This document shows positions 50,849-58,843 of a stretch of DNA of 64,000 bases, piece by piece. The translations under genes and the position numbers were made by a program. The stretch is from an uncultured Caproiciproducens sp. GTDB taxonomy: Bacteria > Bacillota > Clostridia > Oscillospirales > Acutalibacteraceae. How positions within the stretch are numbered: position 1 is the stretch's first letter; each line of letters starts with the position of its first letter. The stretch spans positions 1,068,661 through 1,132,660 of the forward strand of contig NZ_OY761810.1 in NCBI RefSeq assembly GCF_963664915.1, in the 5' to 3' direction. The notes under the pieces are model-generated. The model was not told where the DNA came from. It saw only the letters and a program-made list of their open reading frames with translations, and did no database searches.

Positions 50849-51728
50849 AAGCATCACCGAATATCTGCTTTTTCAGCCGTTTTCCGGTCGGCGTGGCGGC
50901 AAGTCCGCCTTCAGAGGTTTCTTTCAAACTCTTAGGCAGCGCGTCGCCGATCCGTTTCATGGCGATAATCACTTCGTCGGCGGGGATGGCGCTTTCAATC
51001 CCGGCGAGCGCAAGCTCCGCGCCCACAAACGCGTTGGCCACGCCCATGGCATTGCGCTTAATGCAGGGAATTTCCACAAGCCCCGCGACCGGGTCGCAGA
51101 CAAGGCCCAGAATGTTTTTCAGCGCGATCGCGCAGGCGTGCTCCGCCATCTGCGGTGTTCCGCCGGCCAGTTCGGTCAGCGCCGCCGCGGCCATGGCCGA
51201 AGCGCTGCCGCATTCCGCCTGACATCCGCCCTGTGCGCCGGAAATGCTCGCGTTGTTGGCAATCACCATGCCGAACGCGGAGGCGGTGAACAGCGACATG
51301 ACAACGTCGTGCTCCGGAAGTTCACGGTCCTCCATGATTGTCAGCAGAGCCGCCGGGATAATGCCGCAGGAACCCGCCGTGGGCGCGGCAACGATTTTGC
51401 CCATGCAGGCGTTGCTTTCTGAAACCGCCAGCGCGCGGACGAGCGCGCTGCCGAAAACTTTGCCGCAAAGGCTGTTCCCGCTTTCTACCGCGCGTTTCAT
51501 TTTATACGCGCCGCCGCCCGAAAGGCCGCTTACCGAGCGCATGTCCGGATCAATACCGTCCTTGACGGACTGCTGCATTACGCGGAAGCTTTCCAGCATG
51601 GTGCCATATACTTCCGATTCGGGTTTTCCCAGCTCGCGTGCCTGATCGGTCAGCACAATCTGCGATATTTTACGATTTTCCCGTACGGACTCTTCAACCA
51701 GATCTTCCACAGAATAATAAATTCCCAT
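50847..51728 (-). CDS. sdaAA: L-serine dehydratase alpha subunit (Fe-S)
   Basis: Deaminates serine to pyruvate with a [4Fe-4S] cluster that is typically oxygen-sensitive. The 293 residues carry the cluster Cys in GAQGGCQAECG near 177, GLVCDPVAG near 215 and VEIPCIKRNAM near 228, plus SGLSGGGAYKMK near 70. ATG 51728 starts the frame. It follows the beta subunit by 28 bp. Convergent with metH. Confidence 0.95.
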   Translation of the reverse strand: MGIYYSVEDLVEESVRENRKISQIVLTDQARELGKPESEVYGTMLESFRVMQQSVKDGIDPDMRSVSGLSGGGAYKMKRAVESGNSLCGKVFGSALVRALAVSESNACMGKIVAAPTAGSCGIIPAALLTIMEDRELPEHDVVMSLFTASAFGMVIANNASISGAQGGCQAECGSASAMAAAALTELAGGTPQMAEHACAIALKNILGLVCDPVAGLVEIPCIKRNAMGVANAFVGAELALAGIESAIPADEVIIAMKRIGDALPKSLKETSEGGLAATPTGKRLKKQIFGDA

Positions 51729-51756
51729 CTATTTCAAGCCTTTCCAATTCTTTCAT

Positions 51757-52416
51757 TCAGTCGGGACGCAGGATGGTGGAACGGATGACATCCTGCAGCT
51801 TTTCAATGCCCGCGTTGCTTTCGCGGCTGAACGTGCCGTCTACCTCAATGGTCATCAGCGCGGTTTCACCTCTGTGGCTGCGGGTCAGTTTGAAATTCCC
51901 GATGTTGACCCCCTGACCGGCAATGTAGTTCGTAACGTGTGCGATGACGCCCGGAACGTCCCTGTGTAAAATTAAAAGGGTGGTCTGCTGCCCGGTGACA
52001 TCCACCTTCATCCCGTTGATTTCGCTGATGACGATGTTGCCGCCGCCGACGGAAGCGCCCTGCAAAGTCGCGGTTCGGCCCTGCGCGTCCGTAAGGGTAA
52101 TAATTGCTGTGTTTGGGTGCGCGCCTTCAATTTCGGCTTTTTCAAAAACGACTTCAAGATGCCGTGCCTTTGCCAGCTCCAGACTGTCCCTGATGCGGAT
52201 GTCGCTGGGCGACATGCCCATGATTCCCGCCACGAGGGCCTTGTCCGTTCCGTGTCCCCGGTAGGTTTTTGCAAACGAGCCGTGTAAAAGAATATGGGCG
52301 CGAACGGGTACGCCGTCCAAAAGTGCGCCGGCAATCCGGCCAATGCGCACGGCGCCTGCCGTGTGGGAGCTTGACGGGCCGATCATAACCGGTCCGATAA
52401 TATCAAAGACATTCAT
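51757..52416 (-). CDS. sdaAB: L-serine dehydratase beta subunit
   Basis: A 219-residue subunit with the SDH beta motif (MIGPSSSHTAGAVRIG near 11-26) and a C-terminal ACT domain (about 145-219; LLILHRDVPGVIAHVTNYIA) that binds a regulatory amino acid. ATG 52416 is preferred to the longer upstream frame because GGAGG lies six bases before it. First gene of the two-gene operon. Confidence 0.95.
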   Translation of the reverse strand: MNVFDIIGPVMIGPSSSHTAGAVRIGRIAGALLDGVPVRAHILLHGSFAKTYRGHGTDKALVAGIMGMSPSDIRIRDSLELAKARHLEVVFEKAEIEGAHPNTAIITLTDAQGRTATLQGASVGGGNIVISEINGMKVDVTGQQTTLLILHRDVPGVIAHVTNYIAGQGVNIGNFKLTRSHRGETALMTIEVDGTFSRESNAGIEKLQDVIRSTILRPD

Positions 52417-52668
52417 AGTCAGCCTCCGTTGCAGCTTTGTCGATACGATTCCCTGCCCCATTCATCAATTTTTGGAAAGGAACTCGCATGAAACGCATTT
52501 CTGCTGACATTATAACATAATGAATATGCGTTTCAAACATTATTTATTATCAGACAGTTTTTTTCATACAGGACATTTCTTTTCCGTCGGTTTGTATTAT
52601 ATTGCCCCGAATGGCACACAATTATTTGGCATAAGTTTCCAATCATTAGTTTGAAGATCGAAATATTC
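52417..52668. other. Divergent gap sdaAB / fabT
   Basis: No gene is seen. AT-rich DNA; the fatty-acid promoter occupies the right end. No clear promoter for sdaAB was assigned. Confidence 0.6.
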
Positions 52669-52719
52669 TTGACACGAAGGCCGGTTTTTGGTATAATTCA
52701 ATTGTTTTGAACTTCAAAA
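52669..52719 (+). promoter_or_regulatory. Perfect promoter and FabT-type operator of the fatty-acid operon
   Basis: Exact consensus TTGACA (52669-52674), 17-base spacer, exact TATAAT (52692-52697). Overlapping the expected start site is the palindrome TTTTGAA-C-TTCAAAA (52705-52719). A promoter this strong needs repression; the MarR protein encoded directly after it is the obvious binder. Confidence 0.88.
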
Positions 52720-52744
52720 TAAATTAAGAAAGGAGTGAACTGCA

Positions 52745-53197
52745 TTGAATAATGAATATTCTCAGATCAATGATTTTCTCGTCAAGGTGTTTAATGAAGT
52801 ATTAAGGACTGAGGAAACAAGTCTGAAAACCAAGGAGTCCCACAATCTGTCCATGCGTGAAATGCATGTTATCGAAGCGGTATGCGACGGTACACAGGCG
52901 GGGAAAAACACGGCTTCCGATATTGCCCTTTCACAGCGGATTACGGCCGGCACGCTGACGACCACCATTAACACGCTGGAGAAAAAAGGCTTTGTCGCAA
53001 GGCATCAGGATCAGCGTGACAAAAGGGTTGTACGGATTTTTCCGACGGATAAGGGAGAAAGCGTGAATGAAGTTCATTCCTCATTTCACCACAAGATGGT
53101 TTCCGCCATCATGTCCGCAATGAATGAGGACGAACTGGCCATGTTTGTAAAAGGGTTGGCTGCGGTGAAGAATTTTTTAGAAAGCAACAAAGAATAG
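52745..53197 (+). CDS. fabT: MarR-family fatty-acid repressor (FabT-like)
   Basis: A 150-residue winged-helix protein that opens the fatty-acid operon, as FabT does in streptococci, where acyl-ACP acts as corepressor. The DNA-binding part is SDIALSQRITAGTLTTTINTLEKKGFV near 57-84, followed by the wing with QRDKRVVRIFPT. TTG 52745 is the start, after AAAGGAG. It should bind the palindrome at the promoter and so control itself and all downstream genes. The gene is 12 bp from the DegV gene. Confidence 0.88.
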   Translation: MNNEYSQINDFLVKVFNEVLRTEETSLKTKESHNLSMREMHVIEAVCDGTQAGKNTASDIALSQRITAGTLTTTINTLEKKGFVARHQDQRDKRVVRIFPTDKGESVNEVHSSFHHKMVSAIMSAMNEDELAMFVKGLAAVKNFLESNKE

Positions 53198-53209
53198 TGG
53201 AGGGCTTCT

Positions 53210-54058
53210 ATGGCTATTAAAATTATAACGGACAGCACATCGGATATTCCTTTTGACAGTCAGGCCGAAATGGGAATTGAAATTGTTCCCCTCAGCGTCC
53301 ATTTCGGTGAAAAAGAATATATTGACGGGGTCAGTCTTACAAAACCGCAGTTTTTTAAAATGCTCCGTGAATGTGAGGAACTGCCCACCACTGCACAGGT
53401 GAACCCTGAAAGGTTTGAAAAAATCTTTAAAAAATATGTTGATAACGGGGACGAGGTCATCGGTATATTTATTTCGAGCAAGCTGAGCGGCACATACCAG
53501 TCAGCGGGCATTGCGAAAAATATGCTTGAAGCCAAGAATATACAGCTGATTGATTCGCTGTCCGTCAGCTTCGGGCTGGCGCTGCAGGTGCACGAGGCGA
53601 TTAAAATGCGCGACGCCGGGTGTTCAGCCGCAGAAATTTGCAGCGTGATTGAAGAACTAAAAACGCGGCAGAAGTTTTTCGCCATTATTGACACAATGAA
53701 ATTTTTAAAAATGGGCGGCAGACTGTCCGCTTCTTCCGCATTTTTCGGTTCCATGCTCCATATCAAGCCGATTGTTGCCATTGAAGACGGCGCGATCGTC
53801 GCTTTTGACAAAAAGAAGGGACTTAAGGCAGCCGCTCTGCGCATTGCGGAAAAAATGAAGGAAGACAAACCCGACCCGCAGCGTGAAATCGTTTTTGGGG
53901 ATACCGACACGCCCGAAGTGGCAAATATGCTGAAAGAGGCAGCCTCCGAAGCAGCGGACGTCACCAACAGCGAGACGGTTGAAATCGGGACTGTCGTCGG
54001 TACACACGGCGGTCCGGGATGCGTGGGCGTGTCTTATATCGCTCAGTCGAACGGCTGA
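53210..54058 (+). CDS. DegV/FakB-like fatty-acid-binding protein (second copy)
   Basis: A 282-residue DegV protein with the N-terminal KIITDSTSDIPFD, ligand motif ISSKLSGTYQSAG near 92, DSLSVSFG near 117, KTRQKFFAIIDTMKFLKMGGRLS near 155 and a C-terminal GTHGGPGCVGV. FakB proteins present fatty acids to FakA for phosphorylation. Its place inside a fatty-acid synthesis operon, between the repressor and fabH, supports a fatty-acid ligand. It ends 20 bp before fabH. No fakA is seen. Confidence 0.9.
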   Translation: MAIKIITDSTSDIPFDSQAEMGIEIVPLSVHFGEKEYIDGVSLTKPQFFKMLRECEELPTTAQVNPERFEKIFKKYVDNGDEVIGIFISSKLSGTYQSAGIAKNMLEAKNIQLIDSLSVSFGLALQVHEAIKMRDAGCSAAEICSVIEELKTRQKFFAIIDTMKFLKMGGRLSASSAFFGSMLHIKPIVAIEDGAIVAFDKKKGLKAAALRIAEKMKEDKPDPQREIVFGDTDTPEVANMLKEAASEAADVTNSETVEIGTVVGTHGGPGCVGVSYIAQSNG

Positions 54059-54078
54059 CGGGGATGACGGAGGATAAA

Positions 54079-55083
54079 ATGAGTTTTAATATAATCGGTA
54101 CCGGAAGCGCGTTCCCGGCATGTTCCAAGACAAACGAAGAACTGTCGCTTCTGATTGACACTTCGGATGAATGGATTTCCACACGAACAGGGATTAAAAG
54201 CAGGCATATTTCCACGACCGAGACCCTGACCGATTTTGCAGCCGAGGCGGCAAGGCGCGCGCTGGACGACGCTTCCACAGCGGCCGGGGAACTGGATTTA
54301 ATTATCTGCTCTACCGCGCGCGGGGACCATATTACGCCGTCGCTTGCATGCGAGATTCAGGAAAGGCTTGGCGCAACCTGCCCGGCATTCGATTTGAACG
54401 CCGCCTGCACCGGTTTTGTTTATGCGCTGGATGTCGCGTTTTCCTATTTTTCGGCGCACAGGGCAAAAAAAATACTGATCGTTGCGGCGGAAGCCATGTC
54501 AAAGCTACTGGACTGGCAGGACCGTTCCACCTGTGTACTTTTTGGCGACGGTGCAGGCGCCGCGGTATTGGCACCGGGCGACAGCCTGTTATCGATTAAA
54601 ATAGGCGCTAAAGGTGAAGTTGATCCGCTGTATATTGAAAACACACAGGGCAACTGCCCGTATTCCCAAATAAAACCCGCTCATCAATATTTAAAAATGA
54701 ACGGGAAAGATGTTTATAAATTTGCGGTTTCCTCCATGTGCGGCGATTTAGCCGATGTCATCCGCGAAGCCGGATTAACGCAGGACGATATTGACTATGT
54801 ACTGCCCCATCAGGCAAACCTGCGGATTATAGAAGCGGCGAAAAGCAAACTCTCCATTGCGCCGGAAAAATACCGGTTCAATATCGACCGCTTTGGAAAC
54901 ACCTCCTCCGCGAGTATCCCCGTTCTGCTCGATGAAATGAATCGTGCCGGGGAACTTCAAACGGGCAATATCCTGGCGCTGACCGCTTTTGGCGGCGGTA
55001 TGACCACCGGCGCCTGTATCATCAGATGGAGCGGGAATGCAAATCCGGATAACAGAAAAAATAAAGGCGGGGATTCTATATGA
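54079..55083 (+). CDS. fabH: 3-oxoacyl-ACP synthase III
   Basis: Initiates fatty-acid chains by joining acetyl-CoA (or a branched primer) with malonyl-ACP. The 334 residues hold the Cys-His-Asn triad: Cys in DLNAACTGFVYAL near 115, His in LPHQANLRII near 250 and Asn in FGNTSSAS near 280. ATG 54079 is chosen since GGAGG precedes it by five bases; 20 further upstream codons overlap the DegV stop. Its stop overlaps the fabK start by four bases. Confidence 0.95.
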   Translation: MSFNIIGTGSAFPACSKTNEELSLLIDTSDEWISTRTGIKSRHISTTETLTDFAAEAARRALDDASTAAGELDLIICSTARGDHITPSLACEIQERLGATCPAFDLNAACTGFVYALDVAFSYFSAHRAKKILIVAAEAMSKLLDWQDRSTCVLFGDGAGAAVLAPGDSLLSIKIGAKGEVDPLYIENTQGNCPYSQIKPAHQYLKMNGKDVYKFAVSSMCGDLADVIREAGLTQDDIDYVLPHQANLRIIEAAKSKLSIAPEKYRFNIDRFGNTSSASIPVLLDEMNRAGELQTGNILALTAFGGGMTTGACIIRWSGNANPDNRKNKGGDSI

Positions 55084-56027
55084 TAAAAACACCACTGTGT
55101 GAACTGCTTGGAATTGAATATCCCATTATTCAGGGAGGTATGGCGTGGATTGCGGATGCTTCTCTTGCGGCCGCTGTTTCAAACGGCGGCGGGCTGGGTC
55201 TGATTTCGGCGATGAACGCGAACGCGGAGTGGCTGAAAAGCGAAATCCGCAAGGCAAAAACCCTGACGGATAAACCGTTTGGGGTCAATATTATGCTGAT
55301 GAGCCCTTACGCCGAGGAGGTTGCCCGGCTTGTGATTGACGAGGGCGTTCCCGTCGTCACGACCGGCGCGGGGAACCCGTCGCAGTATATGGGCGCATGG
55401 ATGGAAGCGGGCGTCAAGGTGATTCCCGTGGTGCCGTCAACCGGCATGGCAAAGCGGGTCACCCGTGGCGGCGCAGTCGCCGTTATTGCCGAAGGCTGCG
55501 AGTCGGGCGGACATATCGGCGAGCTGACCACTATGACCTTGCTTCCGCAGGTGTGCGACGCGGTGGATATCCCTGTGATTGCGGCGGGCGGCATTGCAAA
55601 CGGCAGGGGAATTGCGGCGGCCTTTCTGCTCGGCGCGGTCGGCGTGCAGGTCGGCACCCGGTTTTTGGTGGCGAACGAATGCGGCGTGCATCAAAATTAT
55701 AAGGATAAAATCCTTCATGCAAAGGATATTGACACCCTGACGACCGGCAAACGGACAGGGCATCCGGTCAGGGCGCTGAAAACCAGCTTTACCAGAGAGT
55801 TTGCGAAAAAAGAATATGACGCTTCGGTTACCAATGAGGAACTGAATGCGTTCGGCGCGGGCGCGCTTCGTCTTGCCGCTGTGGAAGGCGACGTGAAAAA
55901 CGGATGCTTTATGGCGGGCCAGATTGCTGCAATTGTAAATAAGGAGCAGCCCGCGGCGGAAATTATCCGCGAAATGTTCGGTGAAGCGGAAACTGTTTTG
56001 GGCGGTGCGGGCAGATGGGTAAAATAG
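55080..56027 (+). CDS. fabK: FMN-dependent enoyl-ACP reductase II
   Basis: Reduces trans-2-enoyl-ACP in the last elongation step, replacing FabI. The 315-residue NMO-fold protein has IQGGMAWIADASLAAAVSNGGG near 17-38, the catalytic His in EGCESGGHIGELT near 142, the FMN-phosphate motif AAGGIANGRG near 175 and GTRFLVANE. It overlaps fabH by four bases and fabD by 13. No acpP is between fabH and fabK, where streptococci have it. Confidence 0.95.
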   Translation: MIKTPLCELLGIEYPIIQGGMAWIADASLAAAVSNGGGLGLISAMNANAEWLKSEIRKAKTLTDKPFGVNIMLMSPYAEEVARLVIDEGVPVVTTGAGNPSQYMGAWMEAGVKVIPVVPSTGMAKRVTRGGAVAVIAEGCESGGHIGELTTMTLLPQVCDAVDIPVIAAGGIANGRGIAAAFLLGAVGVQVGTRFLVANECGVHQNYKDKILHAKDIDTLTTGKRTGHPVRALKTSFTREFAKKEYDASVTNEELNAFGAGALRLAAVEGDVKNGCFMAGQIAAIVNKEQPAAEIIREMFGEAETVLGGAGRWVK

Positions 56028-56938
56028 CGTTTGTATTTTCGGGACAGGGGACGCAGTACAGCGGCATGGGCAAAGATCTTTGCGAAAACAGTCCCGCCGC
56101 GAAAGGGGTGTTTGACTGTGCCGACAACATCCGCACCGGAACCTCCGCGCAGTGCTTCGGCGGTTCGCAGGAGGAGCTTTCCCAGACCATCAACACGCAG
56201 CCCTGTGTTTTCTGTGTGGATTTGGCGGCGGCGCAGTACCTGAAGGCCGAAAGGATTCTTCCGAGCGCGGTCGCCGGTTTTTCGCTGGGCGAAGTCGCCG
56301 CGCTGACTTTTGCCGGTGCGTTCGACATGGACACGGGATTTCAGTTTGTCTGTAAACGGGCGGCTTTTATGCAGGACGCGGCTGAAAAACATCAAAGCGG
56401 CATGGCGGCGGTGCTCAAGCTGCCGGTGGAAGCGGTGCAGGAGCTTTGTGGACGGCATGAAAATACGTATCCGGTCAATTATAACTGCAAAGGGCAGACC
56501 GTCGTCGCGCTTCCCAAAAGTGCGCTCGGCGATTTTTGCAAAGAAGTGCAGGCAGCGGGCGGCAGAGCCGTTCCACTGGCGGTCAGCGGCGGATTTCACT
56601 CCCCGTTCATGGACGGGGCGGCGCAAAAGCTTCTGGCAGAATTGGAAACGACAGACGTGCGTCGGCCCCTACTGCCGGTTTATTCCAATGTGAACGCAAT
56701 GCCCTACGGGGATGAAATGAAAGCGACCATATCAAAACAGGTAAATCATCCTGTTTACTGGCAGAAGTCGATTGAAAATATGATCGCGGACGGAATAGAT
56801 ACCTTTGTTGAAGTTGGCCCGGGGAAAACCCTGTGCGGCCTCATTAAAAAAATTTCTCCGCTGGTGCGTGTGCTGAATGTTGAAAACAGCGCGGACGCAC
56901 AGGCGGTGCTACAGGAATTAAGGAGGACTCCATGCTGA
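56015..56938 (+). CDS. fabD: Malonyl-CoA:ACP transacylase
   Basis: Loads malonyl groups on ACP. The 307 residues carry FSGQGTQYSGMGKDL at 7-21, the nucleophile elbow AGFSLGEVAAL near 88 (GFSLG for the common GHSLG) and the catalytic His in SGGFHSPFM near 192. Both ends overlap neighbours, 13 bases with fabK and seven with fabG, so the operon is translated as one unit. Confidence 0.95.
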   Translation: MGKIAFVFSGQGTQYSGMGKDLCENSPAAKGVFDCADNIRTGTSAQCFGGSQEELSQTINTQPCVFCVDLAAAQYLKAERILPSAVAGFSLGEVAALTFAGAFDMDTGFQFVCKRAAFMQDAAEKHQSGMAAVLKLPVEAVQELCGRHENTYPVNYNCKGQTVVALPKSALGDFCKEVQAAGGRAVPLAVSGGFHSPFMDGAAQKLLAELETTDVRRPLLPVYSNVNAMPYGDEMKATISKQVNHPVYWQKSIENMIADGIDTFVEVGPGKTLCGLIKKISPLVRVLNVENSADAQAVLQELRRTPC

Positions 56939-57672
56939 AAGGAAAAACAGCCGTCGTGACCGGCGGCTCCAGAGGAATCGGCAAAGCCATCGCGCTGAAA
57001 ATGGCTGAAAACGGTGCAGACGTTGCAATTGTCTACGCCGGAAACGAAGCCGCGGCACAGGAAACCTGCGGTTTGATTGAGCAGTGCGGCGTAAAAGGCA
57101 AAGCTTACCGGTGCGATGTTTCCGACGATGCACAGACAAAAGAGCTGATCGATGCGATACTCAATGATTTCGGCGGAATCGATATTCTGGTGAATAACGC
57201 CGGCATTACACGGGACGGCTTGATTCTCTCCATGAAAGAAGAGGATTTCGACACCGTACTGGATACGAACCTGAAAGGCGCTTTCCACATGATTAAGCAT
57301 TCCTACCGCAATTTTATGAAAAAAAGAAGCGGCAGGATTATCAATATCAGCTCCATTTCCGGCATCACGGGAAATATTGGTCAGGCCAACTATTCCGCCG
57401 CGAAAGCGGGGTTAATCGGCCTTACAAAGTCCACGGCAAAAGAGCTTGCGGGGAGGAATGTGACCTGCAACGCAATCGCGCCGGGTTTTATCGACACCGA
57501 TATGACCGCCGCTCTGCCGGAAAAGGTGAAAGAGTCGGTTGTCGCCGCAATTCCGCTGAAACGGAGGGGCTCCCCCGCCGATATTGCGAGTCTGGCGGTC
57601 TTTCTGGCCGGGGACGAAGCGGGTTATATCACCGGTGAGGTGATTAAAATTGACGGCGGCCTTTGCATGTAA
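56932..57672 (+). CDS. fabG: 3-oxoacyl-ACP reductase
   Basis: NADPH-dependent short-chain dehydrogenase reducing 3-oxoacyl-ACP. In 246 residues the nucleotide motif TGGSRGIGKAIA (11-22), NNAG near 88 and the Ser-Tyr-Lys catalytic set (SSISG near 139, YSAAK near 152) are all intact. It overlaps fabD and is followed after 40 bp by the FabX-like gene. Confidence 0.97.
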   Translation: MLKGKTAVVTGGSRGIGKAIALKMAENGADVAIVYAGNEAAAQETCGLIEQCGVKGKAYRCDVSDDAQTKELIDAILNDFGGIDILVNNAGITRDGLILSMKEEDFDTVLDTNLKGAFHMIKHSYRNFMKKRSGRIINISSISGITGNIGQANYSAAKAGLIGLTKSTAKELAGRNVTCNAIAPGFIDTDMTAALPEKVKESVVAAIPLKRRGSPADIASLAVFLAGDEAGYITGEVIKIDGGLCM

Positions 57673-57712
57673 TGTTAAGTCAACCGCGTTTGAGCGGAGA
57701 ATCGAGGATACG

Positions 57713-58843
57713 ATGGCTTATTTTAATCAAGAACCACTGATAATCGGCGACCTAGTAGTAGAGACCCCCGTTGTACAGGGCGGAATGGGCGTTGGCATTT
57801 CCCTCTCCGGCCTTGCTTCCGCCGTCGCGAACGAGGGCGGAATGGGCGTGCTTTCCGCCGCGGTAGTCGGTATGATGTATCAAACCGGCCCGGGCGCGAG
57901 GGACAATACTGCAGCCCTCCGGGAGGAAATCCGCCGTGCGCGCGCAAAGACCAAAGGCGTGCTTGGCGTCAACGTGATGGTCGCGCTGAGCGACTTCGGC
58001 GAAATGGTGAAAGCCTCCGTCGAAGAGGGTATCGATGTTATTTTCGCCGGTGCGGGTCTGCCGCTCAATCTGCCTTCCTATGTAAAAAAAGGCTGTAAAA
58101 CAAAACTGGTGCCAATTATTTCTTCCGCCCGCGCGGTCAGGACGATTTCAAGATGGTGGCAGGAAAAATACAATTATATCCCGGACGCTTTTGTGGTCGA
58201 GGGGCCCATGGCCGGCGGGCATCTGGGCTTCCATACGGATCAGATCGAAGACCCCGCGTATCAGCTGGAAAAACTTGTGCCGCAGGTTCTTGAAGCGGTT
58301 CGTCCGATACAGGAAGAAGCGGGGCGCAAAATTCCCGTGATTGCGGCGGGCGGAATATTCAGCGGTGCGGACATCAAGCGGTTTTTCAAGCTTGGCGCTT
58401 CCGCGGTGCAGATGGCGACCCGGTTTGTCGCAACGGATGAGTGCGACGCGGACATCGCGTTTAAGAACGCCTATGTAAACTGCAAAAAAGAGGATATCGG
58501 CATTATTCAAAGCCCTGTGGGGATGCCCGGGCGCGCCATTGTGAACGGCTTTTTGCAGGAGTCGGCAAAGGGTAACAAACATCCGGCCGGTTGCCCGTTT
58601 CACTGTATTATTACCTGCAAACAGAAAGAAAGCCCCTACTGCATCTCCATGGCGCTGATTAACGCCTGTAAAGGAAAATTGGAAAACGGGTTTGCGTTTA
58701 TTGGGGCAAACGGATATAAAGTAAAGGAAATCGTTTCGGTCAAGCAGCTGTTCGAGACTCTTTCAAAGGAGTACCGGCAGTGTGATGATTCGGCGGCTGC
58801 GCCTCAGAGCGATGAAAACACTGTGAGAGAGGATTTGTTATGA
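57713..58843 (+). CDS. NMO-fold flavoprotein with C-terminal Cys cluster (FabX-like)
   Basis: A 376-residue FMN-dependent protein of the nitronate monooxygenase/FabK superfamily, longer than and distinct from fabK in the same operon. It has VVQGGMGVGISLSGLASAVA near 20, an active-site-type His in EGPMAGGHLGF near 165 and AAGGIFSGADIKRFF. The C-terminal Cys set C-x3-C-x3-C-x7-C (CPFHC IITC KQKESPYC) near 305-320 resembles the [4Fe-4S] ligands of Helicobacter pylori FabX, which forms the double bond in unsaturated fatty acids. ATG 57713 follows GAGG. It overlaps fabF by four bases. FabX-like function is inference; ordinary enoyl reductase is the alternative. Confidence 0.82.
   Translation: MAYFNQEPLIIGDLVVETPVVQGGMGVGISLSGLASAVANEGGMGVLSAAVVGMMYQTGPGARDNTAALREEIRRARAKTKGVLGVNVMVALSDFGEMVKASVEEGIDVIFAGAGLPLNLPSYVKKGCKTKLVPIISSARAVRTISRWWQEKYNYIPDAFVVEGPMAGGHLGFHTDQIEDPAYQLEKLVPQVLEAVRPIQEEAGRKIPVIAAGGIFSGADIKRFFKLGASAVQMATRFVATDECDADIAFKNAYVNCKKEDIGIIQSPVGMPGRAIVNGFLQESAKGNKHPAGCPFHCIITCKQKESPYCISMALINACKGKLENGFAFIGANGYKVKEIVSVKQLFETLSKEYRQCDDSAAAPQSDENTVREDLL

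Noticed and set aside
53260-53967. 235-codon open frame on the minus strand inside the second degV
   Set aside because: Serine-rich antisense frame typical of a shadow; DegV motifs are on the plus strand.
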